DNA of 64,000 nt. It comes from Stenogyne calaminthoides (Eukaryota > Streptophyta > Magnoliopsida > Lamiales > Lamiaceae). Position 1 is the stretch's first letter; each line of letters starts with the position of its first letter. Location: contig JBBCBC010000033.1 in NCBI GenBank assembly GCA_037126765.1, positions 11,732,085 to 11,796,084 on the forward strand, read 5' to 3'. Position numbers and translations under genes: made by a program. Positions 10,203 through 21,788 of the stretch are shown here, one piece after another. Below the pieces are notes generated by a model, which did not search any database, had not been told where the DNA came from, and was given only the letters and a program-made list of their open reading frames with translations.

Positions 10203-13200
10203 CGGCTGAAATGACAAACAAGAATCCATTGGAACAGATATCACATGTTGATGATGTCATTTTGAGTCTTCCACCTGAAGAAAATTTATCACAATCCGTT
10301 GCAAAGCTATCGACTGCTGCTACTGGTGTTCACGAGGATGTAATTGCATTAACAGAGACTTCAGATAGCGCATTTGTGGAACCACAAAATGTTGGCCATC
10401 ATGTTGCTGAAGATTCTTCTGTAAAGGAAATGAAAAGTCCCAAAGTAGGGGAAGTAAAAAAACCTTCAGAGAAGAGATCCAAAAAGCAGAAGGCTTCGAA
10501 GGTTTTGTCTGATTCAGTAAAGGGTGTCCTTAAGTCACAACCGTCGAAGTCAGAGAATGAAGGAGTAAACTCGTCTGACGCAAAATCTGAGACATTATCC
10601 AAAAAGGACAAGAAGAAGAAGACTGAGAAAGTTGATGCCTCTGATGTGGATTTCCCAGGGGTTACACAGTCAATATCTGACCTGAACTCTGCAGATAATG
10701 ACATGTCAGTTGAGAACAAGGGTCAGCCCATGCAAGCTCCATATGCTTCAGAACAAACCCATGTTTTGCAACGTGCATGGAAACCTGCACCTGGGTTCAA
10801 GCCCAAATCATTTTTAGAGATACAACAGGAAGAGCAAAGGAGAGCACAAGAAGAAATGGCAGTTTCTGAGATCTCTACAACTCTGACCTCTATGGCCATC
10901 TCTTCTACTCCTTGGGCTTTGAATTCTGATAACAAGCCACTTGATGTAACTCATCAGGACGAGCTAAATTTTGGGAAACCAGAGCTTTCTTCAATTCAGA
11001 AGGGCACGAAGAGCCAAGTAGATGATCTATTTTGGGATGATGCTCCTGAATTAGGTGAAAGAGAGATGGAAATTTCTGTGTCTAAACCAGTAAATTCCCA
11101 AGTTGACCCTGTTGTTGATGATGACTTTATTGAGGCCAAAGATACTAAAAAGAGTCGTAAAAAGTCTTCTAAAGCTAAGAGCACGGGAGCTAAGGTTGCT
11201 CCTGTAGCTTCTCTTGATGTGTCTATTGGACAAAGTTCCAGTGAAAAGGTCAAAAGTACCCGCCAAATTCAGCAGGAGAAAGAACTGTTACCTGCAATCC
11301 CGACTGGCCCTTCATTGGGAGATTATGTTTTCTGGAAGGAGGAGTCAACCAGCCCATCTCCAGCACCTGCTTGGTCAACTGATTCCGCAAAAGTCCCTCA
11401 AAAGGCAGCTTCACTGAGGGATATCCTCAAGGAACAGGGGAAGAAGACGTCTTTTTCCCAGCCAGTTCAGGTGCCAACTCCTCAGAAACCTGCAGTTAGT
11501 CAGCCTGCCCGAGTGAGTGGTTCTTCATGGTCGGGCTCAGCAGCATCACCTGCAAAGGCTGCATCACAGTCGCAAGTTAACGTGCAAGTTTCTTCTCACA
11601 TGAAAAACAAAGCTGAGGATGATCTCTTCTGGGGCCCATTGGAGCAAGTTAAACCAGAGATGAAGCAGTATGACTCTGTTTATTCATTATTATGTGCTAC
11701 ATAGACATATGATCATTCCTTTTAAAAAGATACATCATGATGCATTAACCATGCATTTAATATTTTGTTGGCTTCAATTATTTAAAATTTGTGTGTTTAT
11801 TGTTTCCTAGTTAGTTGTGCCATGCTATACATGTGTTACCACTAGCTCATACTAAACAATAAGTTCTTTCAGCAGGTTAATTGCTGAGCAACTTTCTGTT
11901 TATGATGTGGCTATGCCTTGAGCATAAAATCTTTGCTACTGTTGACAAGTAATTTATTCATAAGGGAGTGGGTAGGAAGGAATGGTGGGATTGAGAGCCT
12001 TTAAAATGGAAATTTAACTGGGCAGACACATATCTAAATACCTCTAAGTTGGATTTTATGTTGGGAGTTTGGTGCATTTTAGAGCATAATTATTTCAGTG
12101 AATTAACCATAACCTGCTCTTTTGGGGACAATCGCTTTGGTGCTGCTGCTGACTGCTCTTTGAGCTATTATGGTGGTTTAGCATAATGATGCTAGTTTCT
12201 TTTTTCTTTTCTTCTATTTTTATTTATTTTTATAATTTGGTTTGCAAATCCATCAAGGCTGGTAAAATATAAATCAGCTCGTTTCAGTTTGTGGAACATG
12301 TCTGGCCAATCAAACACTCCTTGAAATACCTGCAGGTCAGACTATCCTCAACTCAATACACAGAGCAGTTTGGGAAACAAATGCCACCTGGTAAAGGAAA
12401 TTTGGGAGGTTCATTAAACCAACAGAAGTCCATTGGTGGCAGGCCGGCTGATCAATCATTTGCTTCCTCTACTCATTCGTCCCTGAAAGGGAAGGAAAAT
12501 GCCTCTACTAAACAATCAGGTAGGCGTATTTTGGTTTGACCTAAATTCTCATTTTTTATTTTGAATAAAGAAATGACAATAAATCACTTCTGCTCCACTC
12601 GCGTTTGCAGAGGCCATGGACTTCAAGGAGTGGTGCGAGGGTGAGTGCGTTAGACTTCTTGGATCAAAAGGTATTATATGACTGCTCTGTTCTACTTTGT
12701 TTTCCTTTCTAGTATTATCTGGTGTAGCTTTGTGATGCTTATACCTGGTCTACGTATCACTAGAACTCTTTTTGGTATGTTATATTGCCCCCATAGTTCT
12801 TTGGATTTATATACCTCTGTGTGTGTGTATGTGTGTGTGTGTTGCCATATGATATGATAGGACTGAGAATAGAACCCTTTTCAGTTTGAGTAACACGTGC
12901 GTGCACCAGTTTCACCGTGGAGAACTAAAATTGTTCAATGAAAGCAACTAATGTTTAGTGAAAATAACTAATACAACAAGTTAATACCTTTTAACGAAAT
13001 AACTAACACAATTAAAAATGCACAGTGCAATTACTGCATAGAAGTATTTGCCTTTCAGTTGATCTCTTGCTGATTACATGTTCTCTTCTCTTTCCTTAGA
13101 TATAAGTTTTCTGGATTTTTGTATGAAGCAATCAAGATCAGAGGCTGAAATGCTTCTGATAGAAAATCTAGGTTCATTCGATCCTGAGCACAAATTCATT

Positions 13201-13476
13201 GACAAATTCTTGAATTACAAAGACTTTTTGCCCTCAGATGTTCTAGAGTTTGCCTTCAAGAATCGTGACAATGCAAAAGCAGTTTCCTCTAGAAAGGAAA
13301 CTGTGACTTCCAGCTTTGGTGAAGTTGACATGGGTGGGGTGGGTGCTAGTGATACGGGCACGAAAGGAGGAAAAAAGAAGGGCAAAAAGGGTAAGAAAGT
13401 AAGTCCAGCTGTGTTGGGTTTCAATGTGGTTAGCAACAGGATTATGATGGGAGAGATTCAGACAATCGAGGATTAA

Positions 13477-14216
13477 GCTTCGTCTCTGGGAAAGGAAGTG
13501 TAAATACATTTGTGTTCGAGATAGACTGTATATGTTCTTTTTTTCTTTTATCTTCGTGAGGATTTTTTACCCCCTCTTTTTACAGAGCAGTAACTACAGC
13601 AGCTAATTTTCTGCTCAAGCAATTTTGCTTAGTTATTTAGACTAGTTATACTGTACTACTGACCCAAGAGTTGAATGTTTAGTTAATAATATTGCAGCAG
13701 TACATTTCTTTTGCCTTCCATGTTCTGAATTATCACCAACCAAACGTTTTAACGAAGACTTTGATCGTTTTTCCACTTGTGTCATATTGAGAAACTCTTT
13801 CGTCGAGTTAGAATGCTCCACTTGAAAAAACCTTAAGAAAGTTACACCTGTTATTATGAGCTAATTTGTGATTGTGAAGTTGAAGTAGAGCAACACGTTA
13901 CCTATTAATTTTTGTTCAATTTGTCGTGCAGAATTTCTTGAATGATTCAAAAATGCCTAATGAATAAATTCATTAAACAATCTTCTTAAGAGAATTATAG
14001 GTGTCTTTGGTTTGTTTCCTTTCGCTCTTATCATTATTACAACTTCTGAAGCAACTCAAAGGAATGTGTTTTTTTGTTGAGTTTTTAACATATCTAAGTT
14101 CACTAGGTGGCTAGATGGGTAATTAAAAGTAGATGCTATGTATAGAATTGGTTTATAGATCATAATTGTTTGGTAAAAACTTGTATGAACCTGAATTCAT
14201 GTGAGTTATTTTTCTT
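13477..14216. other. 3' flank of GYF gene
   Basis: It should hold the 3' untranslated region and polyadenylation region of the GYF gene (T-rich, AATAAT at about 13686). No other gene is seen. Confidence 0.45.
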
Positions 14217-16858
14217 AGGGGTGGGAATAGGTCGGGCTTAAATAGGCTTCTCGTTGGAAGGTCTCGACTTGGTACATATGTGTTAGGTTCAAATTTGATC
14301 TGTTATTTGTGGTAAGATTTTTAGTAGGCTCAAGCCTGACCTTTTTAATAAACGAGCCCGGCCTGAAAGCTCTATAAAGCCTTTTTAAGACTACTAGTAT
14401 AATAATAATATGAATCTTTTTTTAATATATTTTTTCATCTTTTTTTTTTTCATTTCGATGCAACGAACGATTTATCAATATATTTTGCTTTTGCAATTAG
14501 GCATGGGAAATGGGTGGCGCTTCAACTGCTTAAAAAATTTACATTTTTTTTTTTGAAACGAAAAAAATTTACATTGCAATTTTAAGGGTATTTTTTTTCT
14601 TACAATTTTAAATTATTCCTTCTAAACCACTTTGATTGTCACCTATTACTGTCTTTCTAATTTCCATTGCATGTCAAAATTTTCAAATTGTCCCCTCTAG
14701 TTACTCTGAACATGATAACATATAACTACTTATGATTGAAATTGACTTCCTTAAGAAAGTTCAAGGTTTTTAATAAGTGTCTATAATATTTATTAATGGT
14801 CACACCATAATATATCATTAGTCAAAATTGTCTTTATAAGATGTTAAAGAGAGTCTACTATCTAATGAAGTCAGTGTCATTTCCGAAATCAACACTCTTT
14901 GTCCTAAGTTAGTCTATAGTAGTATTTTCTTTTAAAAATGTGGGTACCGAGTTTCATCACAACCAATCCAGTATTGTTTTACAATCTAAGGTCTAATGTC
15001 AATTGTACATGCAACTAATTCATAATAATTGATCTCAATGATGGACCTACATGTCTTGTGTTGGGATCATGTGCCCCCATAATTTTTTAAAATTATATGT
15101 TATATATCTTATAATTATTAGGAGTAATACTTATATTATATGTATATGATGACTTAAATGAGTTTTTAACAGTGTTATAATTAGTTAATCATGCAAATAT
15201 TTCATCTAAAAAAATTGTAGATTATATCACTATTTAAAAAGTAAAATATTTTTTAAGATAGTGATAGTGTATATGCATTATCGTGACACTAAAAAAATAG
15301 AATTCATGCGAACTCGGGTTCACAGGAAAATCTAATTTTTATATTATTTATTTTTGTGTCCTCGTCATGAAAGTTTTCTGGATTCGTCCATGATTGGACT
15401 AATCAATTTAAATATTATATCCTGTAAAAGAATCATACAAATAAGTAAATAAATCGAGTTTTATCACAACCAACCTAGTGTTATTTTACAATTCAACTAA
15501 TAACGTCAACTAATAATTTAATTAAAAATTATTTAATAATTTAAGTTTAATGTCAATAGCTCATGCAACAAACTCATGGTAATTGGACTAATCAATTTAA
15601 ATCCAATATCATGTAATATTATCATACAAATAAGTATATAAATTATACATTTTCATATATATAATACTCCTCGTCTTTTTTAAATTGCTCAAAATTCAAA
15701 AAGGCCATCTTTTATCATATACATAAAATAGCAATAAAGTAATTATACAGTTCATGCCCTTTACAAACATCACTAAATTACATCACATGTCACTAATAAT
15801 TACATATAGAAGTAACTTATTTTTTATCTTATTTACTAAAATTAATAAAATACCCTTATTAAAAAGCTATTTTATTACCTTCAAATATTAATAAAGAATT
15901 TCTTCATTAAAACTCGTGTCAAAATCAAGTGATAATCTAAAAAAAAGGTGGAAGGAGTAACTGGTTTAAAAAAAAATCCATATCAACTTCAAAATATAAT
16001 ATTTTATATTATTAATCATTAACGCCACTTTTAAAATTTTATGACAAATTTGTAATAATTTTTTTGTTGATTTTTTTTTGGGTATAATGTTTTGTTATTA
16101 TATATGTATAAATAGATTTAGTTCAAAAACTTATAATAATTTTTTTGTTGAATTTTTTTTTATAATATTTTGTTATTATATATGTATAAATAGATCTAGT
16201 TCAAAATTTAAAAAATAATATTAATAATTTAAAAAATATTTAAGAAATAATTAGTATATATGTGTGGTAGATATGAGGAATTGAACCTTGTACCTCTTGC
16301 ATACAAAAAAAATAAAAAATATTTATTATATCATTTGAGCTACATTAAATTTGTTAAAATGATTAAAATTTTATTAGAAAATTATAACAATTTATTGGCC
16401 CAACATTTTGGCCCAATACTTTGTTATTAGATATGTATAGATTTCACTTTAAATATAAAAAAAATCAAAAAAATTATTAAGATTTTGATAATAAGATCAA
16501 TTTAATTTTGTTGCAGTTTTAGCAAGATTTAAAATTTATTGATGATTAAACTTATTTAGTTTAATAATTTATTTAATTATATATTATCTTATATTAGTAT
16601 TATTAATTATATAATTATATTTATATACAAATAATCAATGAATATATAATATTTTTTATTGGATATTATATATTTAAATGTGCCGGTCTAATGAGCTTAA
16701 AAGATTTTATAAAAGACGTAAGTCTGACCTATATAAATAAATAGGTTTTTAAAAAAGCTAAAGCCTGACTTGTTTGCTAAAAAGGCCGAACCGAGCCGAG
16801 CTTTAGTAGGCTGAATTGTAGGCCTCTGTCGGGTAGCCTGACCTGTTCTCATACCTAG
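14217..16858. mobile_element. 2.6-kb hAT-like non-autonomous element
   Basis: The ends are inverted: left AGGGGTGGGAATAGGTCGGG, right (reverse complement) CTAGGTATGAGAACAGGTCA. A perfect 8-bp duplication TTTTTCTT flanks it (14209-14216 and 16859-16866), the size made by hAT transposases. GGCCTGAAAGC/GCCTGACT-type subterminal motifs recur at both sides. The AT-rich interior has no transposase reading frame, so it is non-autonomous or heavily decayed. Smaller elements are nested in it. Confidence 0.75.
15667..15957. mobile_element. Stowaway-type MITE nested in the hAT-like element
   Basis: Left end CTCCTCGTCTTTTTTAAATT, right end AAAAAAGGTGGAAGGAG, with TA on both sides. It interrupts the interior of the 14217-16858 element, so it is the younger insertion. 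Confidence 0.65.
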
Positions 16859-16939
16859 TTTTTCTTTATATATCATTGTTATGTATGTGCACTATCACTG
16901 TCTAAAAACGGCTTCCACTGATAGTGCTTGTGCACAACA

Positions 16940-17225
16940 TGCAAACTACCTCAAGTGGTTAGAGCTCCACCACCTGAGACCTTGAGGTCCCGGGTTCGAG
17001 ACACGGAGAGGAAATATTTATTCCCTCTTGTAGTGATCCCCATCTTATGGGGTGGTGGTTCCCCTCTTGTTGGGTTGGGTTTGGGTTGCGGTGCGGTTGC
17101 GGTTCCGAGTTGCAGTTTTGGGTGGTCCCCCTCTTTTGGTGATTTTGGCTCCGGTCTACAGCGAGATGAAATGATGTTACCATGTGTCCGGTGGTAGAAG
17201 GAATTATTGTAATTGATTATGTTAG
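16940..17225 (+). mobile_element. tRNA-derived SINE
   Basis: The left part is a pseudo-tRNA: an A-box-like stretch CTCAAGTGGTTAGAGC followed about 30 bp later by a clear B box GGTTCGAGACA, the internal promoter of RNA polymerase III. A tRNA-unrelated, GC-richer body follows. The ends are not crisp and I found no certain target duplication. The open frames inside on both strands are not genes. Degenerate relatives occur at 27552-27640 and 29150-29225 on the minus strand. Confidence 0.75.
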
Positions 17226-17303
17226 TTCACAGGAGACCTACTCGAATTGTTTGTAAAAATAATATTTTTAATTTTTGTTTACGAGTAAATATGTCAAATA
17301 AAA

Positions 17304-17535
17304 GGGCAAGTCTTGTATGCATCTAAATGCACCGTGTACTCATAGTTCATTTTAGAAACATGTCACTTATTATACTAAAAGATATAATTTATTTACACTA
17401 GACAGTCCATCTATTAATATGAAAAAATAATTAAACGGTTCAGTATAAATAAACTATATTTTTCAGTATAATAAGTTGCATGTTTCTAATATGCATCATG
17501 AGTGCACGGTGCAGCTGAATGCACATGAGACCCAC
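17304..17535. mobile_element. MITE with long terminal inverted repeats
   Basis: The two halves fold on each other. The left half has TGCACCGTGTACTCAT, AGAAACATG and ACTTATTATACT; the reverse complement of the right half has TGCACCGTGCACTCAT, AGAAACATG and ACTTATTATACT. Related TGCACCGTGTACTCAT sequence appears near 30165, 31245 and (diverged) 38450, so this is a dispersed family. The superfamily is not determined. Confidence 0.7.
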
Positions 17536-18429
17536 CTAATTATAAAACTTCATCTCAAAAGAGTAACAACGAACTTTTTTAAAGATTCTATTGTATTTAT
17601 CGAATCTTGTAAAATAAAAGGGCCCAATGTTGTTTCTTAACTTACATAACGCTGTTAGTAGTCAATAGATGCATGCAATGTTGATATGTTTTATATCCAC
17701 GTCTCTAGCAACGGTGTATGTGAAAACGACACATAGTAATGGGGTGAGATACATAGGCACAAAAAAACTACAATATATATTAGAGGATTTAAAAATAAAA
17801 AAGGACCAAGTCACTGGTGGTCATATTAACTCGATGAGGTATTCAGAAAATTTTAATTTTCTACTTGTCCAGAATTGTTAACGTGTTAGAAGATCGAATT
17901 TCAAATTTTAGTATTTGTCTTTAATTTTGGGACAATTATGAGCAGTAATGAAATACTAGAAAATAGGGGCTTGGAAATGATGGATTATTTGTTTCTTGCT
18001 GGAATTCGTCAACTTACAGATACTGCAAATTAATTAAATACTATAACTAAATTAGTCTTTCGTTGGCTCAGTCGTTATTAATTAGTCACTGATATTCCAA
18101 GGCATATTCACTTATCGTGGGGTACAAATACTTGATCGCAGAAACTATTTTCATTAAGAAAATTAATTTATTAGTATTAATAATTTTATTAAAATATACT
18201 ATTAATTAAAATTGATAGCTGTGCCTGAGCAATGGGTACACAAGAGTGTTACCCTCACTTAAAAAATTTAGCTCAATTAGATTACTCTAAAGGGTCACTT
18301 CATTCGATATTCTCCCTGAGATAATTGTAGTTATTGATGAGAATGAAAAGTTATTTAACATTTTTATAAAGAAAAAACTACAAAGGTCCTGTAACTTTAT
18401 TCGGGTTAAAGAGATTTAGATGTGACTAA
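17536..18429. other. intergenic, nothing recognised
   Basis: AT-rich DNA with scattered short frames only. No splice-consistent coding series seen. Confidence 0.4.
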
Positions 18430-19084
18430 TGATTCTAGTAACACACACAAGTAATTAATGGTTGTTGGTTGTATTTATTGTGAATGATTGGGAGATAGAG
18501 TTTTTGTTCATCTTAGGTTTGAAGAATAAATTGATAAGAGTTTTGGTATGGTATGCATTCTCCCTCTTTTGGGGTCATAAATGCCCTTTATTTATAGTGG
18601 TGGGGAGAGTGAGACTCACTCTCCCGAATTACAAGTACAAGGGCCGAAAGTTGGCCTACAAAACATTAAATGCTAAAAATTTGTTTTGATTTGTCCTGGA
18701 GCTCGAGGGAGGTCGCTAGAGGTTTGGCGACCTCGCAGACTTTGTTTGCACATCGGTCTAGATAATTCCCGGATTTGCAGGGAATTAGCCGTTTTAAGTA
18801 CCTTGAGCGGTCAATCAAGGTCGTCTTTCGCCGATTCATCTCTGATCCAAGCATGGTTTTGGAAAGATCTTCTGTAATTCGTTCCTGAAGCACGTCCCAT
18901 CATAGTTAATGCTCTGACATTGGGATCGCCCGAGGTCGACGAGTTCGGGTGAGAGGACGTCGCCCGATCAAGCTTCGCTACGCATTGTGCGAGGTAGAGA
19001 ACTTAGCAAATCGACGAGTTGCATCTACACTTGTAGTTGTTGAGGTGTGGGCTCGGCCCCACCTCACGCGATATGCACACAACA
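18430..19084 (-). mobile_element. solo or truncated Ty3/gypsy LTR
   Basis: Read on the minus strand it starts TGTTGTGTGCAT, the same start as the gypsy 5' LTR at 38737. It shares with that LTR phrases such as GTTTTGG(T/A)ATGGTAT-like sequence, GGTCATAAATG, GGGAGAGTG, ACTCTCCCG, ATTACAAGTACAAG and AAACATTAAATGCTA. No internal retroelement sequence adjoins it. The left edge is uncertain because the matching terminal bases are diverged or missing. Confidence 0.65.
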
Positions 19085-19383
19085 CAAATCAAATAGTATC
19101 GACCCTCACACTCCTAAATGTTACAAACACACAAGGTTGTGTCTAGGATACTACTCTCTAAAGTTTGGAGAAGAGCAATTGTAATATTTCTTTTCCTTTC
19201 TTGTTTTCGTCCAATGCAGTGTGTATATATAGAGTTCGGTTTCAATTGCATTGTCCTATCCACTAGGCTTGGTTTTGACAGCCTAAAAAGCCTTCATCCA
19301 TTACTCCATGATCTTGTAGTAACCACCCATGATTTTTTTACTTCTCACTCTTACAACTGCAACCGCCTGACATATAACTGTTA

Positions 19384-19645
19384 CTCCCTCAATCCCAAAC
19401 TTGTTTTCCTGTATTCCGTTTTGGGCGTCCCATACTTGTTTTCCTATTTCCTTAAATGGAAATTTCTACTCTATCACTTTATCACATAAAATACTAATAA
19501 ATAACTCTTTTTAACTCCAACTATCAATCACTTTATCACTTTATCATATAAAATACTAATAAACAATTGTTCCCCAACACTTTATCATTTTTTCTTAAAA
19601 CCCGAGCACACAGTAAACAGAAAAACAAATTTGGGACGGAGGGAG
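19384..19645. mobile_element. Stowaway-type MITE
   Basis: It runs from CTCCCTCAATCCCAAACTTG to CAAATTTGGGACGGAGGGAG with TA on each side (19382-19383, 19646-19647). The inverted ends are nearly perfect. The interior has two copies of ACTTTATCA(C/T)ATAAAATACTAATAAA. Confidence 0.85.
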
Positions 19646-20114
19646 TATGTCATTAACCTGCATGTAAGAAACATAAAATGAAACATCTAACAAACCGGAG
19701 TTAGTGATGGGAGAAAGGGCAAATTCCCGATGTTGTGCAGAATGTTGTCCAACATATGAAACAAACATTCGTATAACATCAACAGTCCATGTCCGCAAAT
19801 GGTCTTCTAAATTTTTATTTTATCAATTTTGGTCCTTTAGATATCAATTTTAGTTATTTTTGTCGGAAATTTTAGAATTTTGATCGAAAATATGTTGTAG
19901 CATACAAAATGATACGAAAAAGATATGGACATGACGGTTCAGTGAAAGGAAGAGAATCATACGCTTCAACGTAAATCACTCGAAATTAGGCACGAGAATG
20001 AAGAAAATCTTAATTTTGAAATAGCGATCCACGGGGGAGGTGTAATCAAAACATGAAACTGATTGAAGGTTTTCTTCCTCGATGAGAGACAGTTCAAATG
20101 AAAGTGGTGACCAT

Positions 20115-21788
20115 AGACAGATTTTTTAGGGGGCTGCACAGGGCTCCAGCCCGGTGCAAGCCCTCACTAACCTGTTATATATCTATGTATAATATGTGAA
20201 TAAAATTCAAAACACGAATTTAAGTCCAGTTCAATATTATTTTTTATTTTATACCTATTTTTGATTATCGGGTTACTGTAGACACGGAGATTAAGAAAAA
20301 GTAGGAAATAATAGTATTAAATGAGTAAAGTGGGTTTGGTGGAGAGAAATGATAATATTAAATGATGTAAAGCGGGTTTGGTGAAGATAAATAATAATAT
20401 TAAATAATATTGAAAGTTCCTTTATTTCATTTTTAGGAAATGACCAAACAAAATTAGGACGACTATTTACGGAAAGTGATAATCAAATTAGGACAGAGGG
20501 AGTATTTAATTTACAAACTTCAATCTAAAATTAAAATTCATTCCCACACTATCTATTTAGTTATTAAATTAAGATACATCTTGATATAAATTTATTTTTC
20601 TAGTCTATCGTGTCTCTCCTTCTTTTTTCTTTTTCTTATTATAATTTAACTAAAAGTATTGAAATTCAAGAATTTCATCCACAATAAAGATTTTATTTTA
20701 TTGTAATTTTGGATGTGCTTTTTTGAGAATCCCACACCCAAATATTTAGAATTTAATCATCTGAATATGGTTATATATTGAATATCTACATTGTTCTCTC
20801 AATTTTTGTCCTTTTCTTTTGAGAAATATGTATGAGTAATTTATTTTTTATTTGTTATATATTGTGATAATGATAAAAAATTTTGCCAGTTTAATATTAA
20901 AAAAAGATATAAATGTAATAATGTACTAACATGGAGAAAAAAAGTTTTTTGATCCCATAACTTATCTACTGTCCATTTTTCGTCCCAAAAAATTTAACTG
21001 TCTAATTTTAGTCCCATAACTAAATTGATTGTCCAATTTTTATCCCATTTTGTCGAAAAAATGCATTATTCGCCATTTTTATGACGTGTAAGTCACGTGT
21101 TGATAAAATTTGGGGGTTCTCTATACTCTCGATGTAGTGAACGCTGACTATTAATTTCTTTTTATTTTTTTATGTTTTTCAATCAATTAAACTACTCATG
21201 TGTAAATAATCTAATAAATTTAATTAAAACTAAAATTTTAAATCTGTAAATGTAAGAACAACTAAATTTTACCGGCACATGACTTGCATAAGATAAAAAA
21301 TGACGTTTTTTCTAAATTTTCGGTGAAAATGAGACCAAAATTGGACAATCCATTTAATTATGGGACTAAAATTGGACATTAAATTTTTTTGGGACGAAAA
21401 ATGGACAGTGAATAAGTTATGGGTCCAAATTTTTTTTCTCTACTAACATGAGTTAAATGAGATATTTTTTTAAACTGATAAATATTTTTTAAAATGATTA
21501 AAAAAATATTGAACATAAGTTGTATGATTTTGTTTTAACTAAATATTATTTATTAATTAAAAAGCAACATATTTTATAAATGAACACCAATCTTTTAAAA
21601 TATATTTTATTAAAAAATATAGATAAATTTGGACTTAATTACTGATAAATTTTATGTTTTAAAGTCCCATATGACAACACCTAAATTAATATATTAAAAA
21701 ATATATTATATGTAAATATAAAATTTTAATCTTATGTAACTTTAAAAAATTTCAGCCCACCCTACTGTTAAATCCTAGATCCGCCCGG
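20115..21788. mobile_element. 1.7-kb element with 11-bp target duplication
   Basis: GTGGTGACCAT occurs at 20104-20114 and again at 21789-21799, directly flanking the segment. Left end AGACAGATTTTTTAGGGGGC, right end CCTAGATCCGCCCGG. It contains a Stowaway-derived stretch (about 20287-20502, ending GGACAGAGGGAG) and the MULE-type MITE at 20934-21440. No coding capacity. The class is not certain. Confidence 0.6.
20934..21440. mobile_element. MULE-type foldback MITE
   Basis: The 507-bp element has inverted arms of well over 100 bp (left GAGAAAAAAAGTTTTTTGAT, right reverse complement GAGAAAAAAAATTTGGACCC, continuing with CCCATAACTTAT and CTGTCCATTTTTCGTCCC). It is flanked by a perfect 10-bp duplication TACTAACATG (20924-20933, 21441-21450). 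Long arms with a 9-10 bp duplication fit Mutator-like elements. Confidence 0.85.

Larger units (their letters stand above)
3481..13476 (+). pseudogene. GYF-domain protein, EXA1/GIGYF-like, decayed copy
   Basis: Family proteins (Arabidopsis EXA1, At5g42950) bind eIF4E-type cap proteins and repress or tune translation. Exons by splice signals and frame: 3481-3529, 4898-4986, 5123-5350, 5842-6128, 6412-6732, 6818-6938, 7036-7221, 7785-8393, 9110-11667, 12336-12519, 12611-12670, 13100-13476, about 5.07 kb, close to the usual 1,700 codons. Visible landmarks are an eIF4E-binding motif Y-x4-L-I (YSRTKLI, 6583-6603), the GYF domain at about 7980-8155 (LYYKDPQGEIQGPF ... WFESGYF), a Gln-rich stretch (about 9560-9720), Lys-rich blocks, and the conserved C-terminus (FNVVSNRIMMGEIQTIED). 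Lesions: TAA at 3526, frame shift near 5210, TGA at 5251, first base of the 8394 donor G to A, 160-bp tandem duplication ending the frame at 10060, frame shift near 12380. An intact paralogue presumably exists elsewhere. Alternative: truncated products from internal starts could still be made, or some indels are assembly errors. Confidence 0.8.

Noticed and set aside
3481..13476. All GYF lesions as sequencing error
   Set aside because: Indels could be errors, but two substitution stops, a donor change and a structured tandem duplication together are hard to explain that way.
16945..17005. Possible functional tRNA gene
   Set aside because: A- and B-box-like sequences are present but the cloverleaf stems do not close, and the sequence continues into a SINE body.
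16928..17197. Overlapping 89- and 74-codon frames on opposite strands
   Set aside because: They fall inside a tRNA-derived SINE and are by-products of its GC-rich body.
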